Shown here piece by piece: positions 35,900 through 47,588 of a stretch of 64,000 nucleotides of DNA; position 1 is the stretch's first letter, and the number at the start of each line of letters is the position of its first letter. Source of the DNA: Acanthosoma haemorrhoidale (Eukaryota > Arthropoda > Insecta > Hemiptera > Acanthosomatidae); assembly GCA_930367205.1 (NCBI GenBank), contig OV884009.1, positions 87,813,189 through 87,877,188 on the forward strand. Reading direction: 5' to 3'. The notes under the pieces were generated by a model. The model ran no database searches and was not told the origin of the DNA. It was given only the letters and a program-made list of their open reading frames with translations. A program made the translations under genes and the position numbers.

Positions 35900-38034
35900 C
35901 ATTTAAATACCGTGGCTCTGGTTATAAGCTGGGCACATCGTATTATTTCAAGTATCAGAGAAGCAAAGTTAACAATTTGAAATTTTTTTACTCATATCTT
36001 AACCATAACTTAACTAAAATTGAAAAATAAGATAAACAAAGAAAGTCACTATAAATTCTTGGTTTATTAACTCAGACTAATTTACAACAAAAAACGATCC
36101 AGCTGGATTTTACATAAACAAACGATTTGGTTTAAAATACGGCCTTAAACTGTTAATTTCTAATTTAATATTCTAGGATCCTAATTATTAATAAAAGAAA
36201 TAAAATTAACAAAAAATAAATTTAAACGAAACAAATGAGGTCTCTTATTTTGATTACCCCTCGTAATAAAAATTTATTTAATTTCAAATCATTAAGTATA
36301 GTGTTTAGCACCCTCACTTCAACTAAGAAATAGAAAACCAAGTGATGAATTTTGTGTGGTTCTGCCAACTGTTGTTTGCTGTTAATCCCAATCCTCCGAA
36401 TCGTTCATCCAGAATATCCCCCTTCCACATACGTGTCACATCGAATGTTAGGGATTTCGATTCACTACAAAATTCGGAAAAACCGTGGATATCATGAAAA
36501 ACACAACTATTCATGCCATGTCGAACCCTGCCCTCCCCCTTTTCGTGTATTTCCTTCCCAGGTCATACGATAAAACAATTCTATGCCTTGACTTTGTTTA
36601 TGATTTTATATTATTTAATTTAGGGTTACTTAAAAACTTCTTTTTCACCAAGCCCCTCCGATTTTCTTTAATTTTTTCCCAATTTTTCTTCTTTTTGGTT
36701 GTATCGTAATATTCTTTCCATTATTTTCATTTTACGTTTTCCAATATTTTCGTACCCCCCCCCCGTTTTTGGTAAAACTATTTTCACTCCCTTTAAAAAC
36801 AGAATTTCATCGTAAATTAACGTTCCGCATGATTATATCTATCCCTGTGTGATTTATACAGCGTGTCAGTGTATCTTTATTGTTACACATTAAATCGCAT
36901 AAATTTTATGACTGTTAACAAGTCAGATATTTGGGCATTTACCATTGAAATAGTAACGAATAATAAAGGCATGTGAGAGAATTGACTTCAGCTTCTTTTG
37001 TAAAATGGCCCCACCCCCCTAAAAAACCCCTTTGCAAATATTTTATTCTACTAATCTTATAACGGAGGCAGAGGGGACCGGCTTACAAATTAATCCTAAT
37101 TTGGGAAAATAAATTATCACCTCTTGTCTTCTCCCTTTCTCTTATAATATAAACGGTTTGTATTTATGTATTTATTTGCATAATTGAAACGGGCCGTTAT
37201 GAATGGAAGGATAAGCTGTAAATCCGGCCTATTTTCAAAATTTTGAAAACCTTACGCGACGCCTATTGTAAAAGCTCGTTGTCGATAAAACCAACTAAGG
37301 ATAATTATGTCATAGGGCCGCTAGGGTAGCTAATGGCGGTAGATATTGTTCCCAGTTATTACCTCACATCCCAGTATTTATTATATAATTTCCATGGTAA
37401 CTTATTACTTTGTAATCTTGAATAGCTTCTGAGATGGGGATTGTGAAGTGTTAGCGAGAATTACTTCTTTACCCCCCCCCCCCTATGTAGTAATTTTATT
37501 TCGGCCAAAAATTTTTTTTTTTAATTGAATAAAAAATCTTTATTTGCATAAAATCAAAACCTGCTCTAGAATGTCAATATACAGTGTCCACCCCCCCCCC
37601 TGAAAAGGTCTTAGAACAAATTCCCAGGTCACAACTCACAAGCTATTTGTTTGATGTTGTTTTTCATATTTGAGATGAGGCGGCTTAATTTCCAAACTTT
37701 TCAGAAAACATAAATACGTTTTTCAGTGTATTGGTATTATATCTTTCTCTGATGTTCAAACTGTTCAAAAAAGGTCAAACTAACAAAGGTTACGTTCTAA
37801 TTACATTTTCTGACTTGGACACATAATTGATCATAACTAAATCGAAAATTAATATTTCGAGACGGTTTCAATAGATTTGTTTTTATCAATTTGAAACATT
37901 CGAGACAAAAAAAATTTAAAGTGAAAATAAATCCTTGGATTTATATTTAATATTGTCACGCTTAATAGCTTAATTTAATATTGAATGCAATCTATAAAGC
38001 TGTGTGTTTAAATACTGCTTGGCTGAGAGCAGTT
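35900..38034. other. AT-rich stretch with C-runs
   Basis: C10 at 36,755-36,764, C12 at 37,472-37,483 and C10 at 37,591-37,600. Frames at 36,323-36,573 overlap on both strands without motifs. A 'tacagcgtgtcagtgt' string at 36,857 looks like a DNA-transposon end but has no partner that I could find. Confidence 0.4.
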
Positions 38035-38500
38035 TGGTGGGCAGCTACTAGGGTAGTGACTAACATTGCGTCGCCGCTACGTAGTGGATGGAGAGCCACA
38101 GACACTCAACTCATGAGGGGAGACCAGCGCCAGAATTCTCATTAACTAAATATTTACCAAAAACATCACGGGGCCATTAGTAGTTGTAGGAATGGCTTAT
38201 ACTTGAAAGCTATCTTGCTATAGAATTTGGACGGTCAGATAATTTCTGATATGAGTTTGAGAATTCTGAGGAAATGTCTTCGATTGCGGGAATTTCATGG
38301 TAATTATGTAGGATTTTATTCATGCCCTTAAAAGGTCCATTAACTGCGATGTTCCTAGGACCTAAGATTGGTACGGTTGGATGCGCTTGATGTTTGAGTC
38401 CTTTGCCGATCCCTATGATTCTAGTCCATACCAAAAAGTAATCAGCATACTTTGAGATGGTGTGAAAAATACATTTAGCATTTTAGGCCGATTTAATATC
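38035..38500 (-). mobile_element. Jockey-type LINE, ORF2 C-terminus plus 3' UTR fragment
   Basis: Minus strand: 38,500-38,380 reads RPKMLNVFF and SQSMLITFWYGLE. The frame then passes through SNIKRI-like, VLRT-like and NKILHNYHEIPAIEDI motifs (38,400-38,260), the conserved Jockey ORF2 C-terminus, diverged from the 9,770 copy. The UTR part (38,115-38,080) keeps GAGTGTCTGTGGCTCTCCAT. The block at 38,190-38,225 (acttgaaagctatcttgct, then ggacggtcag) is shared with 45,450-45,490, marking a second, older subfamily. The protein frame is broken. Confidence 0.7.
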
Positions 38501-41500
38501 GGTAATTATCTGATGAAAATTGTATACAAGAGCGTAGGGTGTGGGTAAGATGAGTCGGTCTAAGCTTAGTAGGTTTCCTCTACTTCCGCTATGGGAAGAA
38601 CCTTTGGCTCTTCGCTGGCCCAATAGATACTCAATAGCTATGGTTTCCATTCAGTCAGATCTCGTCATTTTCTTTGGGGGAAGGGGAGTTTAACTTAAAT
38701 TATTCATTAATTAAGTACGAAGGGAAACGCTCTACTTTTAAACGGGCTCGGGGGATCGTCATTCGTCTGTCTGTCTGTTTATTATGTGCCAGTCGTATTA
38801 TATATTAATCTATCTGAAATCGCAAACCACTTCGAAATATGCTGACTGATTTCGGTTAGAATAAAATAACAAGATGGAAAAAAAAATTAACTTTTGAAAA
38901 CGTCCGACCAATGTTAAGAGTAAATCTGTCAAGTCCGTGCTCAGAAAGTTCTGATTTTTCTCAAAAGTTTGTTAATGGGTTTATGTTTCTTGAGCAATGA
39001 TAATAGCCGAAATATCGCCCCAAAACATGTCTTGAATCGGTTTGGAAGAGTATACAACTAAATAAGTTTATCTACAATATATATTGGTTCGCGTGGCAAC
39101 CACAAGAATCGTTGATGCCCGCATATACTCGACCATTTTCTTATTTTTGATTTTAAAACAGCAATTTTTTTTTAATTATTATATTTTTATTATTATTTGA
39201 CATCGTTTGGAAAATGATTTAAAGAACTCATCGTGTTTTGGGGATTTCATACAGTTAAAAACAGCAACTGTATATCTTATGGATTCGAGTGAGCACGATA
39301 CTACGACTATATTTAACGTTTCTTAACTATCTCGACTGATGAAATTATCTGAAATCTTGAGCAATACACGTAATTAAGACTCTTCAGAAGAGTGTTCGGA
39401 CATATTTATTCTTTAACTACCTCGGTTGAATATGTCGTGTTTTCTGTTTAGCCAATTGTTCTGAATATCGCAACTTTTCCCTCACATTCGAATCATAATG
39501 GTTGTTTTTTTAATCTCGTATTGCTGACGGTTGAAAATAAACCTGAGATGCTACTGTGATCGCCTAGGAAAGCACTTTAATAAGCTTATGCTTTCGAGCC
39601 CTGACCCTACTAGTTTAATTTTTTCCAACTTATCAGATAATTTTATCTGAATTTATGGCTGCAAAGACTAAGTTGCCGAGTGTATCCTTAAATGTTGTAA
39701 TTGAGTTTTAAACTGTTCTCCCACTGCATTATGTCTAGCCCCCTCTTTACTATCGGAAATCTTTAATGTCAACTTGAAATAGTTTCTTCGTAGTTTTCAG
39801 TTTCAATAATCCAATCTCTCTCAATAGGTGGGCAAGTTTTTTGTTTTCTTCTGAATATGAAACTACAATTTGTTAAATGAAACATTGTTGTAAACTTCAT
39901 GAAATAATCTATACCAACTAAATTCCATGCTGTGAAATAAACCAAGTGGCTTTATTAAACGGTTTAAAATTAACTGCTTTTTGTTTGTGGTAATAGTTTA
40001 TTTATTTATCAAAGCACCAGTAACCGAAAATATTATTTTTGAGTAAGGAAAAAGAAATTTTCCTAGGTAGTCTTGTTTCTGTCATTCCTTTTCTATTTAA
40101 ACGTGTTTTTTTTTTTTTTTTTGTATCCCTTCTAAATAAATGTGCCATCAACTTTTGAATTTGAAAATGCTGAATTGTTATTGAGCTGTGGTTTTAGAAT
40201 GTTTGGATTTTAGCCGTGAGTTCATAAATGAGAAGACGTTGGCATCAGATTAGCATGTTTGAATCAGCCTCTCTTTTGTTTTCTCACATATATATTGATT
40301 TCTCATGTGCAAAAATGAGCCGCTTGATTAGGTATACATACTCTGCAACAAACTGGCTCATTTTATATTGTATCTGTTTTGTAAATATGCGTAACTTTTC
40401 ATATAAATCTGTTAACATTTGGGATTCAAACCTATCAACTGTCACATATGCAGATGTCCACAGTGACTTATAGATACCTCATTTTTTCTCATCTAACTTT
40501 CGTATATTTCCTGTTATTTTGTAGTGTTGTATTGGTTTTTAGAAAATTTTGGAATTTGTATACATTTAAAATTCAAATCAACCTATTTCCACTACGGTAG
40601 TGCATGGGAATGACGAAAGTATCTACATTCACTCGAAGGCACCACACCACGGCTTTTGCACATCCAGATAGGCTTCTGACTCCTTATCACAGAACGTATT
40701 TCCACCAGGATGAGTACTCCGTGTATGTTCACTCCCCTGTAAAAGATACTACCTCTCCTGTTAAATAAATGCACTCGGGAGATGTATCCTTGTGTATTTG
40801 ATAACAGAACGGGACATCTCGTGTTTTTTAGCCCCAGAATGACAAATAATAGTTGGATCTGGAATTACTTGTTTAGGTCGATTGTTCATTTATTTATTCC
40901 GGTTGAGCATCTTTTAATGCTCATATGACAACGACTACGGATTGTAAACACGGACATCCGGTTATGGCAGTGATATGGAATATAATAGCATTATGGAGTA
41001 GGGATCATGAGCGTTCGGATGTGAATTTATGAGCCAGTGGTCTAAAACTATAAACAGGAAATGTACAGATTAGAGAGGACATTGGCGTATTGTTCTTGGA
41101 TATGACGGTCAGTGGGGTCAATGCCGCGCTCTCTACAGTAAATTGCATCAGTTTTTGGCTCCCTAGGTCATTTTTGAACATTTTGTCAAAGCACTAAATT
41201 CTTGAACCAAATTTCATGAAACCACACGTTAGACTTTTAACTCCAGTGTCTGCGTAAATAATTAATTAGAAACTTTCATTATCACTTCGAGGAGGGTATC
41301 AATTATAAAACATCGTTGTTATGAATAACAATACGCTTATACTCGTTATTCTTGGGACTTATGATCCGGTTACGATAACAAAAAGTCACTTCGTTATCAA
41401 TTGTGTTCGTATTTATTATTTATTTCTAATTATTTATCTAGCCACCTCCCGCTACCATGAGTTCCCGTCCCGTCTTCCTGGTCATCCTATTATGCATCCC

Positions 41501-41929
41501 TAAGCTCTTTACTCCCATCTGATCCCAGCAACCCAGAGCACTTTCAAGACCGAGGTGTCCTCGTGACCTCCTCCGATCCGATTAAAGTCCGTTCGGCTAG
41601 AGAATGCCTATCCACGACGATTGCCGGACTACCCAACGTTCCCCTGCATCTCCCCCCCCCCCTTAGTAACTCTAGTGTACCGATCTACCAACGTCACATT
41701 TCGACTCGTGACTTCTCTTGTCTATTTTTTCTTCTTGCAAATTTATTTTTGGTCCACTATTCAATGGCATACTCTTAGTGATCGCTCTGTAAGTAAGCAT
41801 AATTCTTCTGCTGATATGTTTACTGCCTCAGAGGGTGGAAAATATTTTCGATTTTGGGTGAAAAGCAATCTGACGTTTCTGAACCACCTTGATTATAGAT
41901 ACGTTTAAAAAACTTACTACCGAAAATAA
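38501..41929. other. Noncoding stretch
   Basis: Mostly AT-rich. A GC-richer patch at 40,590-40,790 is open on both strands but unassigned. A C/T-rich block runs from 41,440 to 41,780 with a C11 run at 41,652-41,662. Its overlapping plus frames (41,563-41,778 and 41,621-41,908) reflect that composition and not a gene. Confidence 0.4.
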
Positions 41930-41991
41930 CGTTCGGTTAATCCGACCTTTTAGCCTGGTCCAATCGTGGTCGGACTAACAGGCTTCTACTG
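41930..41991 (-). mobile_element. pogo/Tigger-like terminal sequence, second copy
   Basis: Read on the minus strand from 41,991: CAGTAGAAGCCTGTTAGTCC, GACCACGATTGGACCAGG, then AAAAGGTCGGATTAACCGAA. A TA lies just outside (41,992-41,993). It has the same design as 11,181-11,236. No opposite end or transposase is seen. Confidence 0.5.
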
Positions 41992-41993
41992 TA

Positions 41994-43325
41994 TTTTGAA
42001 ACAGGTTTCGCTCAACTGGAAAGTGCGAAGTCCAATAACCATGCACAATAGAACTTTTATGTGATACAAAGAGAAAGTGTCTATGAATCTGCCTAGAGCG
42101 CTGCAGATTCGATCCTATTCTACTTTTCAGAAGGTGAAAGTCACTGTGAAACAGACTCGGTGCTCGGTGCGCCTCCATCATCCTTCTTGCCCTGTCTCAC
42201 CTTACAACTTAAATTGCCCCGATTTCTCTCGCATTGCCACTGTGTTTAATCCTTTCATCAATTCAGGGCAGCTATCCGTCGGCTATTACTTAACCATTCA
42301 TGTTTCCCATAATCGATGTATAGGTTAGCGTAAATTAATAATATAATATTATTGTTAGGAGTAGTAGAACTCCGAAACAGTAGAGACTTGTATATTGGTA
42401 TTTATATGTTAGAAAAAATGCCTGGGGATAAATATCTAAGATACAAATAATTGTTAAAAGAAAACTTGTGGATAAAAGATTTGTCTAATTTCTCATAAAC
42501 ATTTTAAGCGATTACGAGCAAAACTTGAGAACTTTCATTTTACGAAAAGTATCAATAATGAAATCTAAGGAATTTATATGCCTCAATGTTTAATTTCTTT
42601 CATAGCAGTTCTGAAAGCGATGATTGGATCTCTATATGACCGCTCTAATTAGAATTGAAAATCAAGCAATCAAGAGAATACGTATTTGAAGAAGACTTAA
42701 AATTATTTCTTTCCTTAAATTTTATCCCTCTCAATGTTGAAGTGGCAGTTATTAAATCGCTTTATTATGAGTCCAATTAGTCAGGAATTATTTGAAGTAA
42801 TATTAATGTAGCCATTTGATTATTTTTTTTTTATTTGTATAAAAAAAGTTAACCGTTATTTTTTAAGGTCGTTAAGTTAAAATTATTAATTATTTTCGTT
42901 TTTAAGTTAAAATTAAGTTTTAACTAGAATGCGTTTAGAATTTTTCAGCTTTTTTTTGGTTATGACCAGTTTCTCCGTGGCCTTGCCCCTCGCGTTCTTT
43001 GGCTAGTCTATTTAGCCCTTGGTTCTCTTGGAGTACAGGGGGATTTCTGGAGTAACCATTTACCGTTTTTGTATTTTAACCTAGAACTAATCACCAGGTA
43101 GAACAGACCTACAGGTAGCTGTCTAAATCACCCTTTCGGGCCTGGCAATAATGCTTACCGGAACTGAGAATCCAACCCAGGTCTATATATTTGGTAGCCA
43201 GGTTTGCTTAATCTCGACAACACTTATAGTTGTCCACTAAATAATAAAATTTAAACAGACAAATTGTCTGGCAAATGTTTTCTCAACTGGTTAACTGACA
43301 ATAGCCCGTAGCGATTCTTGGAAAT
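41994..43325. other. Noncoding stretch
   Basis: The patch 42,000-42,330 is open in several frames (42,077-42,328 plus, 83 codons) without a recognised domain. The patch 42,980-43,220 is GC-richer and unclassified. Confidence 0.4.
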
Positions 43326-43722
43326 ATGCTATACATTTCTGTTAGTCTTGTCCTTTCATGTATGTTTCTACGTTATGTGCTTACGTAATTGATGATTACT
43401 TATGATTTATATGTACTATGAAGTCAGATGTGTATGTGCAACCTAGCATGTGTGAAAGGGGCCTCTCAGGGAGAATGTTCACTAAAAACCTTACAGCTAA
43501 GGTAGTATAGGAAAATTACGCGGGCTGTTTAAACTTCCATAACCTACCAAATAAATATTAATACTGATTAAAACTTTACGATGGAGACTATTGTTCTTGA
43601 CTCTTTCCAATACAAGGGATGTGACAGTCCTTCTGAGTTTGAGGGTCGGTGGGGTTTGTGTATATTGTCTGACTGTGTCAGTGAATGCTGAACTGTAAAT
43701 ATTATATAAAATAGATCACAGT
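43326..43722 (+). mobile_element. LINE-related 3' repeat, divergent subfamily, copy 1
   Basis: Homologous along its length to 48,545-48,981: ATGCTATACAT, TGTTAGTCTTGTCC, TTCATGTATG, ACGTTATGTG, TATGAAGTCAGATG, CCTAGCATGTGTGAAAGG, GCGGGCTG, CTTCCATAACCTACC, AATAAATATTAATACTGATT. The distal third (ATGTGACAGTCC, GAGGGTCGGTGGG, GTGAATGCTGAACTGTAAAT) aligns with the Jockey 3' UTR blocks GGTGACAACC, GGGAGGTCTCTGGG and GTGAATGATGAATTGTAAAT. The proximal 250 bp has no counterpart in the main subfamily. Confidence 0.7.
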
Positions 43723-45274
43723 TAATATCGTAATTATTGCTGCAGTTAGTAAAGATTTTCTAAAATAATAATAAAAGATCGATGGATTTATAAAAGTAAT
43801 GAAGACTGGCCTCCTGGCGCCTACACTATCTTCATTTGCTCGATTCCTTCTACTTGCATGACAGTGGTTAGAGTTGAGCCAACAACACTTGGCGAACAAG
43901 GAAATTCAGTCATGTGTCCTGCCACCAATGGGATCACCATTATTTGCCTAATTGGAAGGCATTAGTCCTAAAGGGATGCAAATTCGCAGCAACTGGATTT
44001 GGTCCATAGATGTCCTCCTTCCAACTCCCCTCCAGTCCAACCTCTCACAAGTCAATGCTCACAGCCTATCTAACATCTAATTTTCTCACACCCTCCCCCA
44101 TATTTTTGAGGCCACGTTAAATACGGTAATAGTTTTGAGCAAACAATGTTTTCGTTCCAGCATATATAAATGCGTTTTTTTTCTATTTATTAACAAATGT
44201 TTTGAGGGTGATTAACAAATAAAATATTGTGTTTGTAGTTAAAGATACTGTGTCGTTCTTACAATATTGCTTCATGAGTATTTAATAATAAAATTTAGTC
44301 CTTGGATCAAGGTTAAATAAATTTAGTATTTTTGTAGAATATTATTTTGTATTTTGCTCAATTTCTGCAGTATAAATGTTCCAAATCAATTATATTAAGG
44401 CCCATTTTTGCCCCGAGTGTTTAAAACTTCTCATGCAACATCACATCTGCATTAATTAGGTCTCTGCATTTCAAGTAACCTTTCCCAGTTGTTATGGTAA
44501 ATTTAAAAAAACACATGTATTTCTTCTGGGAAGTATTTGTGGAAAACCTAAATATAACGGTCACAGCCAGGATTTATATTTAGTCTGATTTTGAAATAAT
44601 AACTCGTAACATATAAAATAATAATTGAAGTATTAATTGGTTCTATACAAAAGCCACGCTTCTGTTGCCATGGACAAATATAATATGTGTTTGGGAGATA
44701 CAGAGTGATTTAATTAAATAGAACCAATTAAATGAATTGGGACCTCAAATCGCTGAATTGTTTCCTGTTGTTATCGATCAAATGTACTAAACTCGTATTG
44801 TTTCGTCTTTCTGACTTAATCTGTGGGTGTACTCTACGATAGTGTACAAATGATCCAGTGGTGATCGGATTGGATCGGTGGTGAAATTTTAAAGGTACGA
44901 AACCCTGAACTAAGCGGTGAATGTTTTTATTAATATCTAATGACGATAAGTAGTCTAAAAAATAGTTCGACGCAAAAAAATCTGTCCTGAATACCTTAAC
45001 TAGCTAATCTACTTCAAAGTTCTCATTTTTCTTCATGTTTAAAAAAAAAAAAACGCAAAATTAAGTGCGCAAAATCAAACTATTATATATGTATATGGAA
45101 AATCTTACCTCTCAATAGAAAACAAAATACTGATTTACAAAAGAACCTTAAAACCGAACAGGACTTACGGACCAACTCTAGGGGCAGTTAAACCATTAAA
45201 CGCGCAACGAGGTCCATACAATCTTTCCAATACATATTAACTGTAATAAATACCCCAATATTTGTTTTTTTGTA
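43723..45274. other. AT-rich noncoding stretch
   Basis: Nothing convincing. C/T-rich patch at 44,010-44,100. Confidence 0.4.
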
Positions 45275-45534
45275 ATTTGAATAAAAAATACAATCTTCCC
45301 TAGAAGCGAATAGATAATTGTGATAATAGGTCGCATTTGTGCAATATTTACAAATTTACATTTACTCGTTCATGCCCCCCTAGTGACTAAATATCTACAA
45401 AATAACTCGGGGCCACTTCTGCATCTCCGAGAGAGGTTGTACAGGTGGGTGATACTTAAAAGTGATCTTGCTTGATGATTTGGATGGTCATGGGAATTTT
45501 ATAGCACCAGTGAAGAAGTGCTTGCTCTCCAGAG

Positions 45535-45852
45535 CTAAAGAATATGGTCGACCACGCGAAGTCCCGATTGCACTGTGGAGTGTTTGAAGTGGAACACCAA
45601 CTGATGTGCGGGTAGGAGATTGTGGGTGTTCAAAATTGGAAGGAGACGTCTAATAAGGATCTTCTTGATGATTTTGGAAAAGCCCAATTGACCGAAGGAT
45701 GAAGGGCTATTAGTTAGTAGGGCTTGAACTAATATTATAGTGGTCAAGTTCCAAAGAATAGAAAATTGTTTGGTTCGAAGAATGCAGTTGTAGAAATATC
45801 TGACGAAGAATATGGCTTCGTATGGTAGCTGCTGGAGGATTCGTGCAGTCAT
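45535..45852 (-). pseudogene. Jockey ORF2 reverse transcriptase, N-terminal part
   Basis: A 105-codon uninterrupted minus frame. ILRTKQFSILWNLTTIILV, GFSKIIKKILIRRLLPILNT and HNLLPAHQLVFHFKHSTVQS follow the order of RT motifs 0-2 in Jockey elements (usual forms: P..W..A.I..I.KP, SK..EK....RL.P, HQFGFR..HST). The family's GFR is changed to VFH. The last part (HSTVQSGLRVVDHI) aligns with HSTAQQGLRVVGHI at 10,930-10,960, where the 9,770 copy begins. Motif A onward is missing. The frame is open but domain-incomplete, so it is nonfunctional. Confidence 0.8.
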
Positions 45853-45890
45853 AAGGTAATATCCAGGAGATTTGTTTCTGGGTAAATAGT

Positions 45891-46400
45891 TCAGGAAGCG
45901 TTTGCCCTATGAGGGGTGAACTGCTTTAGGTGGGAGGGATAGAGGAATTGGCGTAGAACGAAATTCTTCAATGGCAGGTGCTTCGAATGAATTTTCAGGG
46001 TCAGGGTAGGGCATTTCTGGCTTCCTTTGTAGTTGGCCTGGTCCTGAGAACAGAGAGCGCATGTTGCGGGTAACTCGAGCGTCTTACTAAATTCCGCAGT
46101 CTTGTCGTGGCCTCCACACTTACACACTGTGGTAAATAGTAGAAGTTTGTCTTGGTATGTCCGTAGACCTGACAATTTTGACGCTGCACTATGTCATGCC
46201 TGACGAGGTGAGCCTACTCTACTTGTATCCTTGTGTAACTCAAGGATTTGAGATCTTATATTTTTTCGACCCCAGCGAAAGTTTCTAGGTCAACAAAAAC
46301 AGGAGTAAAGGCACTCCCAGAGAGTTCTCACATTCCTGTCCTCATAAGTATGAAAATCAGTTTTGCTTCAGACAAGTCTAATATTTCTGATTAAGATTTG
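45891..46400 (-). pseudogene. Jockey ORF1 (nucleocapsid-like) fragment with zinc knuckles
   Basis: In one minus frame (46,189-46,130) I read CQVYGHTKTN...LPQCV. In a second frame (46,130-46,000) CKCGGHDKTAEF, LELPATCALCS and ANYKGSQKCP follow. Relatives carry C-x-x-C-x(3-4)-H-x4-C knuckles, for example CQ-x-YGHTK-x-x-C, CVKCGGHH-x-TAEC and CALC...H-x-ANYKGC. Here several Cys/His positions are replaced (AEC to AEF, KGC to KGS) and a frameshift splits the domain. Upstream, 46,400-46,230 has remnants such as HTYEDRNVRTLW that fit the region before the knuckles. ORF1 proteins coat the LINE RNA. This one is decayed. Confidence 0.75.
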
Positions 46401-46600
46401 TAAAGAAAGTTAGTGCTGTTTTATTGGCTGTGATGAGCCCGTAGCTCCTGTGTCAATCTTGCGTAACGCATTGAAGCTATTTAGAAAAGTGGTGATTCCT
46501 CTGTCGTTATGTGCAGAAGTCCGTGGATCACGGTTGATGTACTCCAATGATGTCGTTAGCAAAGTAGGTAAACAAGGAAAACTTGTATGTTGTGTCTCCG

Positions 46601-47119
46601 GTTCTCCGTAGATAAACTGGTTATGGCAAGGGAGAACGCGATCTTATTTTATTCTTGCTCTGGCTGGACATGACTTGTTGAAATTGAAATGAATGGAGGA
46701 AATGTCTGTCGTTTATGCCATGAGCTTGCTAGACACTTTATACGGCAAAGCACTGAAAACAGGGGTTCCGATTTGACCTGCCTCCTGCCAGCTGGCGTGG
46801 GCCGGGCTAAAAATGCCGACTTTACTACCCCTCGATCTAACACTACTAACTCACTGTTTACCATGGGGCAGTTAAATAATGGGTATCACTCACTTGAGAT
46901 CCGTGGGTACCTGGATATTTTTCAGTCGCTATGTTTTTCTAATAATACTTGTTGAAATCACTTGTTGGAGGCGATATTAAGCGTGGTTAGTCAAGCCTAT
47001 CCTAAGCCACCGATAAAAACATCCATAAATTTTCGATATTCCAGACAAAATTATCTTATTGTTGCAGGGATGTACAACTTTTTCCATGGAATGTCCTGGG
47101 TATTTATTTCTAACAACTC
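46601..47119. other. Unassigned interval in LINE cluster
   Basis: Opposing frames at 46,649-46,864 (minus) and 46,689-46,955 (plus, 88 codons) have no recognised domain. It could be more LINE ORF1/5' sequence too diverged for me to align. Confidence 0.3.
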
Positions 47120-47325
47120 CTGAGTCCTGGCTCTGGTCATGTGAGGAGCGACGGTGGCTCTCTCTGCCCATACTGCTGCTTTACTATTTATCAGTAACGA
47201 GGGGACAAGAGTTGCGTAGTGAGGTGACATTCCCCGAAGTGAATTAGGGAGAGTCCTGGATTTTTTATTTGCATGTTTGTATATTGTAAATACTGTATGA
47301 ATGAGAGAGTGAATACAGTATTGTA
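47120..47325 (+). mobile_element. Probable diverged LINE 3' UTR
   Basis: The segment ends in TTTGTATATTGTAAATACTG, TATGAATGAGAGAGTGAATA, which corresponds to TTTGTAAATATTGTATGAAT / GAG(T)GAGTGAAT in the Jockey UTR. The upstream part (TGAGTCCTGGCTCTGGTC, GAGGAGCGACGG, GAGGTGACATTCC) follows the block order loosely. No terminal tail. Confidence 0.4.
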
Positions 47326-47344
47326 CATATAATTCGCCTGAGCT

Positions 47345-47588
47345 CATTTATAACGATCATCTAGTGACGCGGCTGACTGAGGAGCGTGGGGGACTTCCCA
47401 AGACTCCTCTTCCTCTTTCGCATGCGAGGGAAGTGACAACCATGTGGATTCGGGAGGTCTCTGGGCTGTTGTTGTTGAAAATTGTAAATATAAGTATGAA
47501 TGAGAACATTTATCAAATTTACTAATTGCTTAATAAGGCAGATTGTAATTTTATCACAATAAAGAAGTTTCAATATAAAAAAAAAAAT
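47345..47588 (+). mobile_element. Jockey-type LINE, 5'-truncated 3' UTR copy
   Basis: Begins CTAGTGACGCGGCTGACTGA, then GGAGCGTGGGGGACTTCCCA, AGACTCCTCTTCCTCTTTCG, CATGCGAGGGAAGTGACAAC, GGGAGGTCTCTGGGCTG, AGTATGAATGAGAACATTTA, TTAATAAGGCAGATTGTAAT, CACAATAAAGAAGTTT and poly(A) at 47,578-47,587. This is a clean example of the family's 3' terminus. I saw no target-site duplication. Overlapping minus frame 47,361-47,702 is not a gene. Confidence 0.9.

Larger units (their letters stand above)
45275..46600 (-). mobile_element. Jockey-type LINE with ORF1 and internally deleted ORF2
   Basis: This is the only copy here that reaches ORF1. Reading the minus strand: ORF1-like sequence at about 46,560-45,900, an early-RT segment at 45,852-45,535, then a jump to the 3' region at 45,500-45,275. 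That 3' region shares acttaaaagtgatcttgct and ggatggtcat with 38,190-38,225 and ends in the family's AATTACAATC-type tail, with loose A/T at 45,270-45,290. The endonuclease half of ORF2 and the second half of the RT are deleted. It belongs to the older subfamily. Confidence 0.8.

Noticed and set aside
36855..36875. tacagcgtgtcagtgt as a DNA transposon end
   Set aside because: No inverted partner within a reasonable distance and no transposase frame.
41440..41910. C/T-rich block with two plus-strand frames of 71 and 95 codons
   Set aside because: Openness follows from few A-rich stops in pyrimidine-rich sequence; composition is proline/serine low-complexity.
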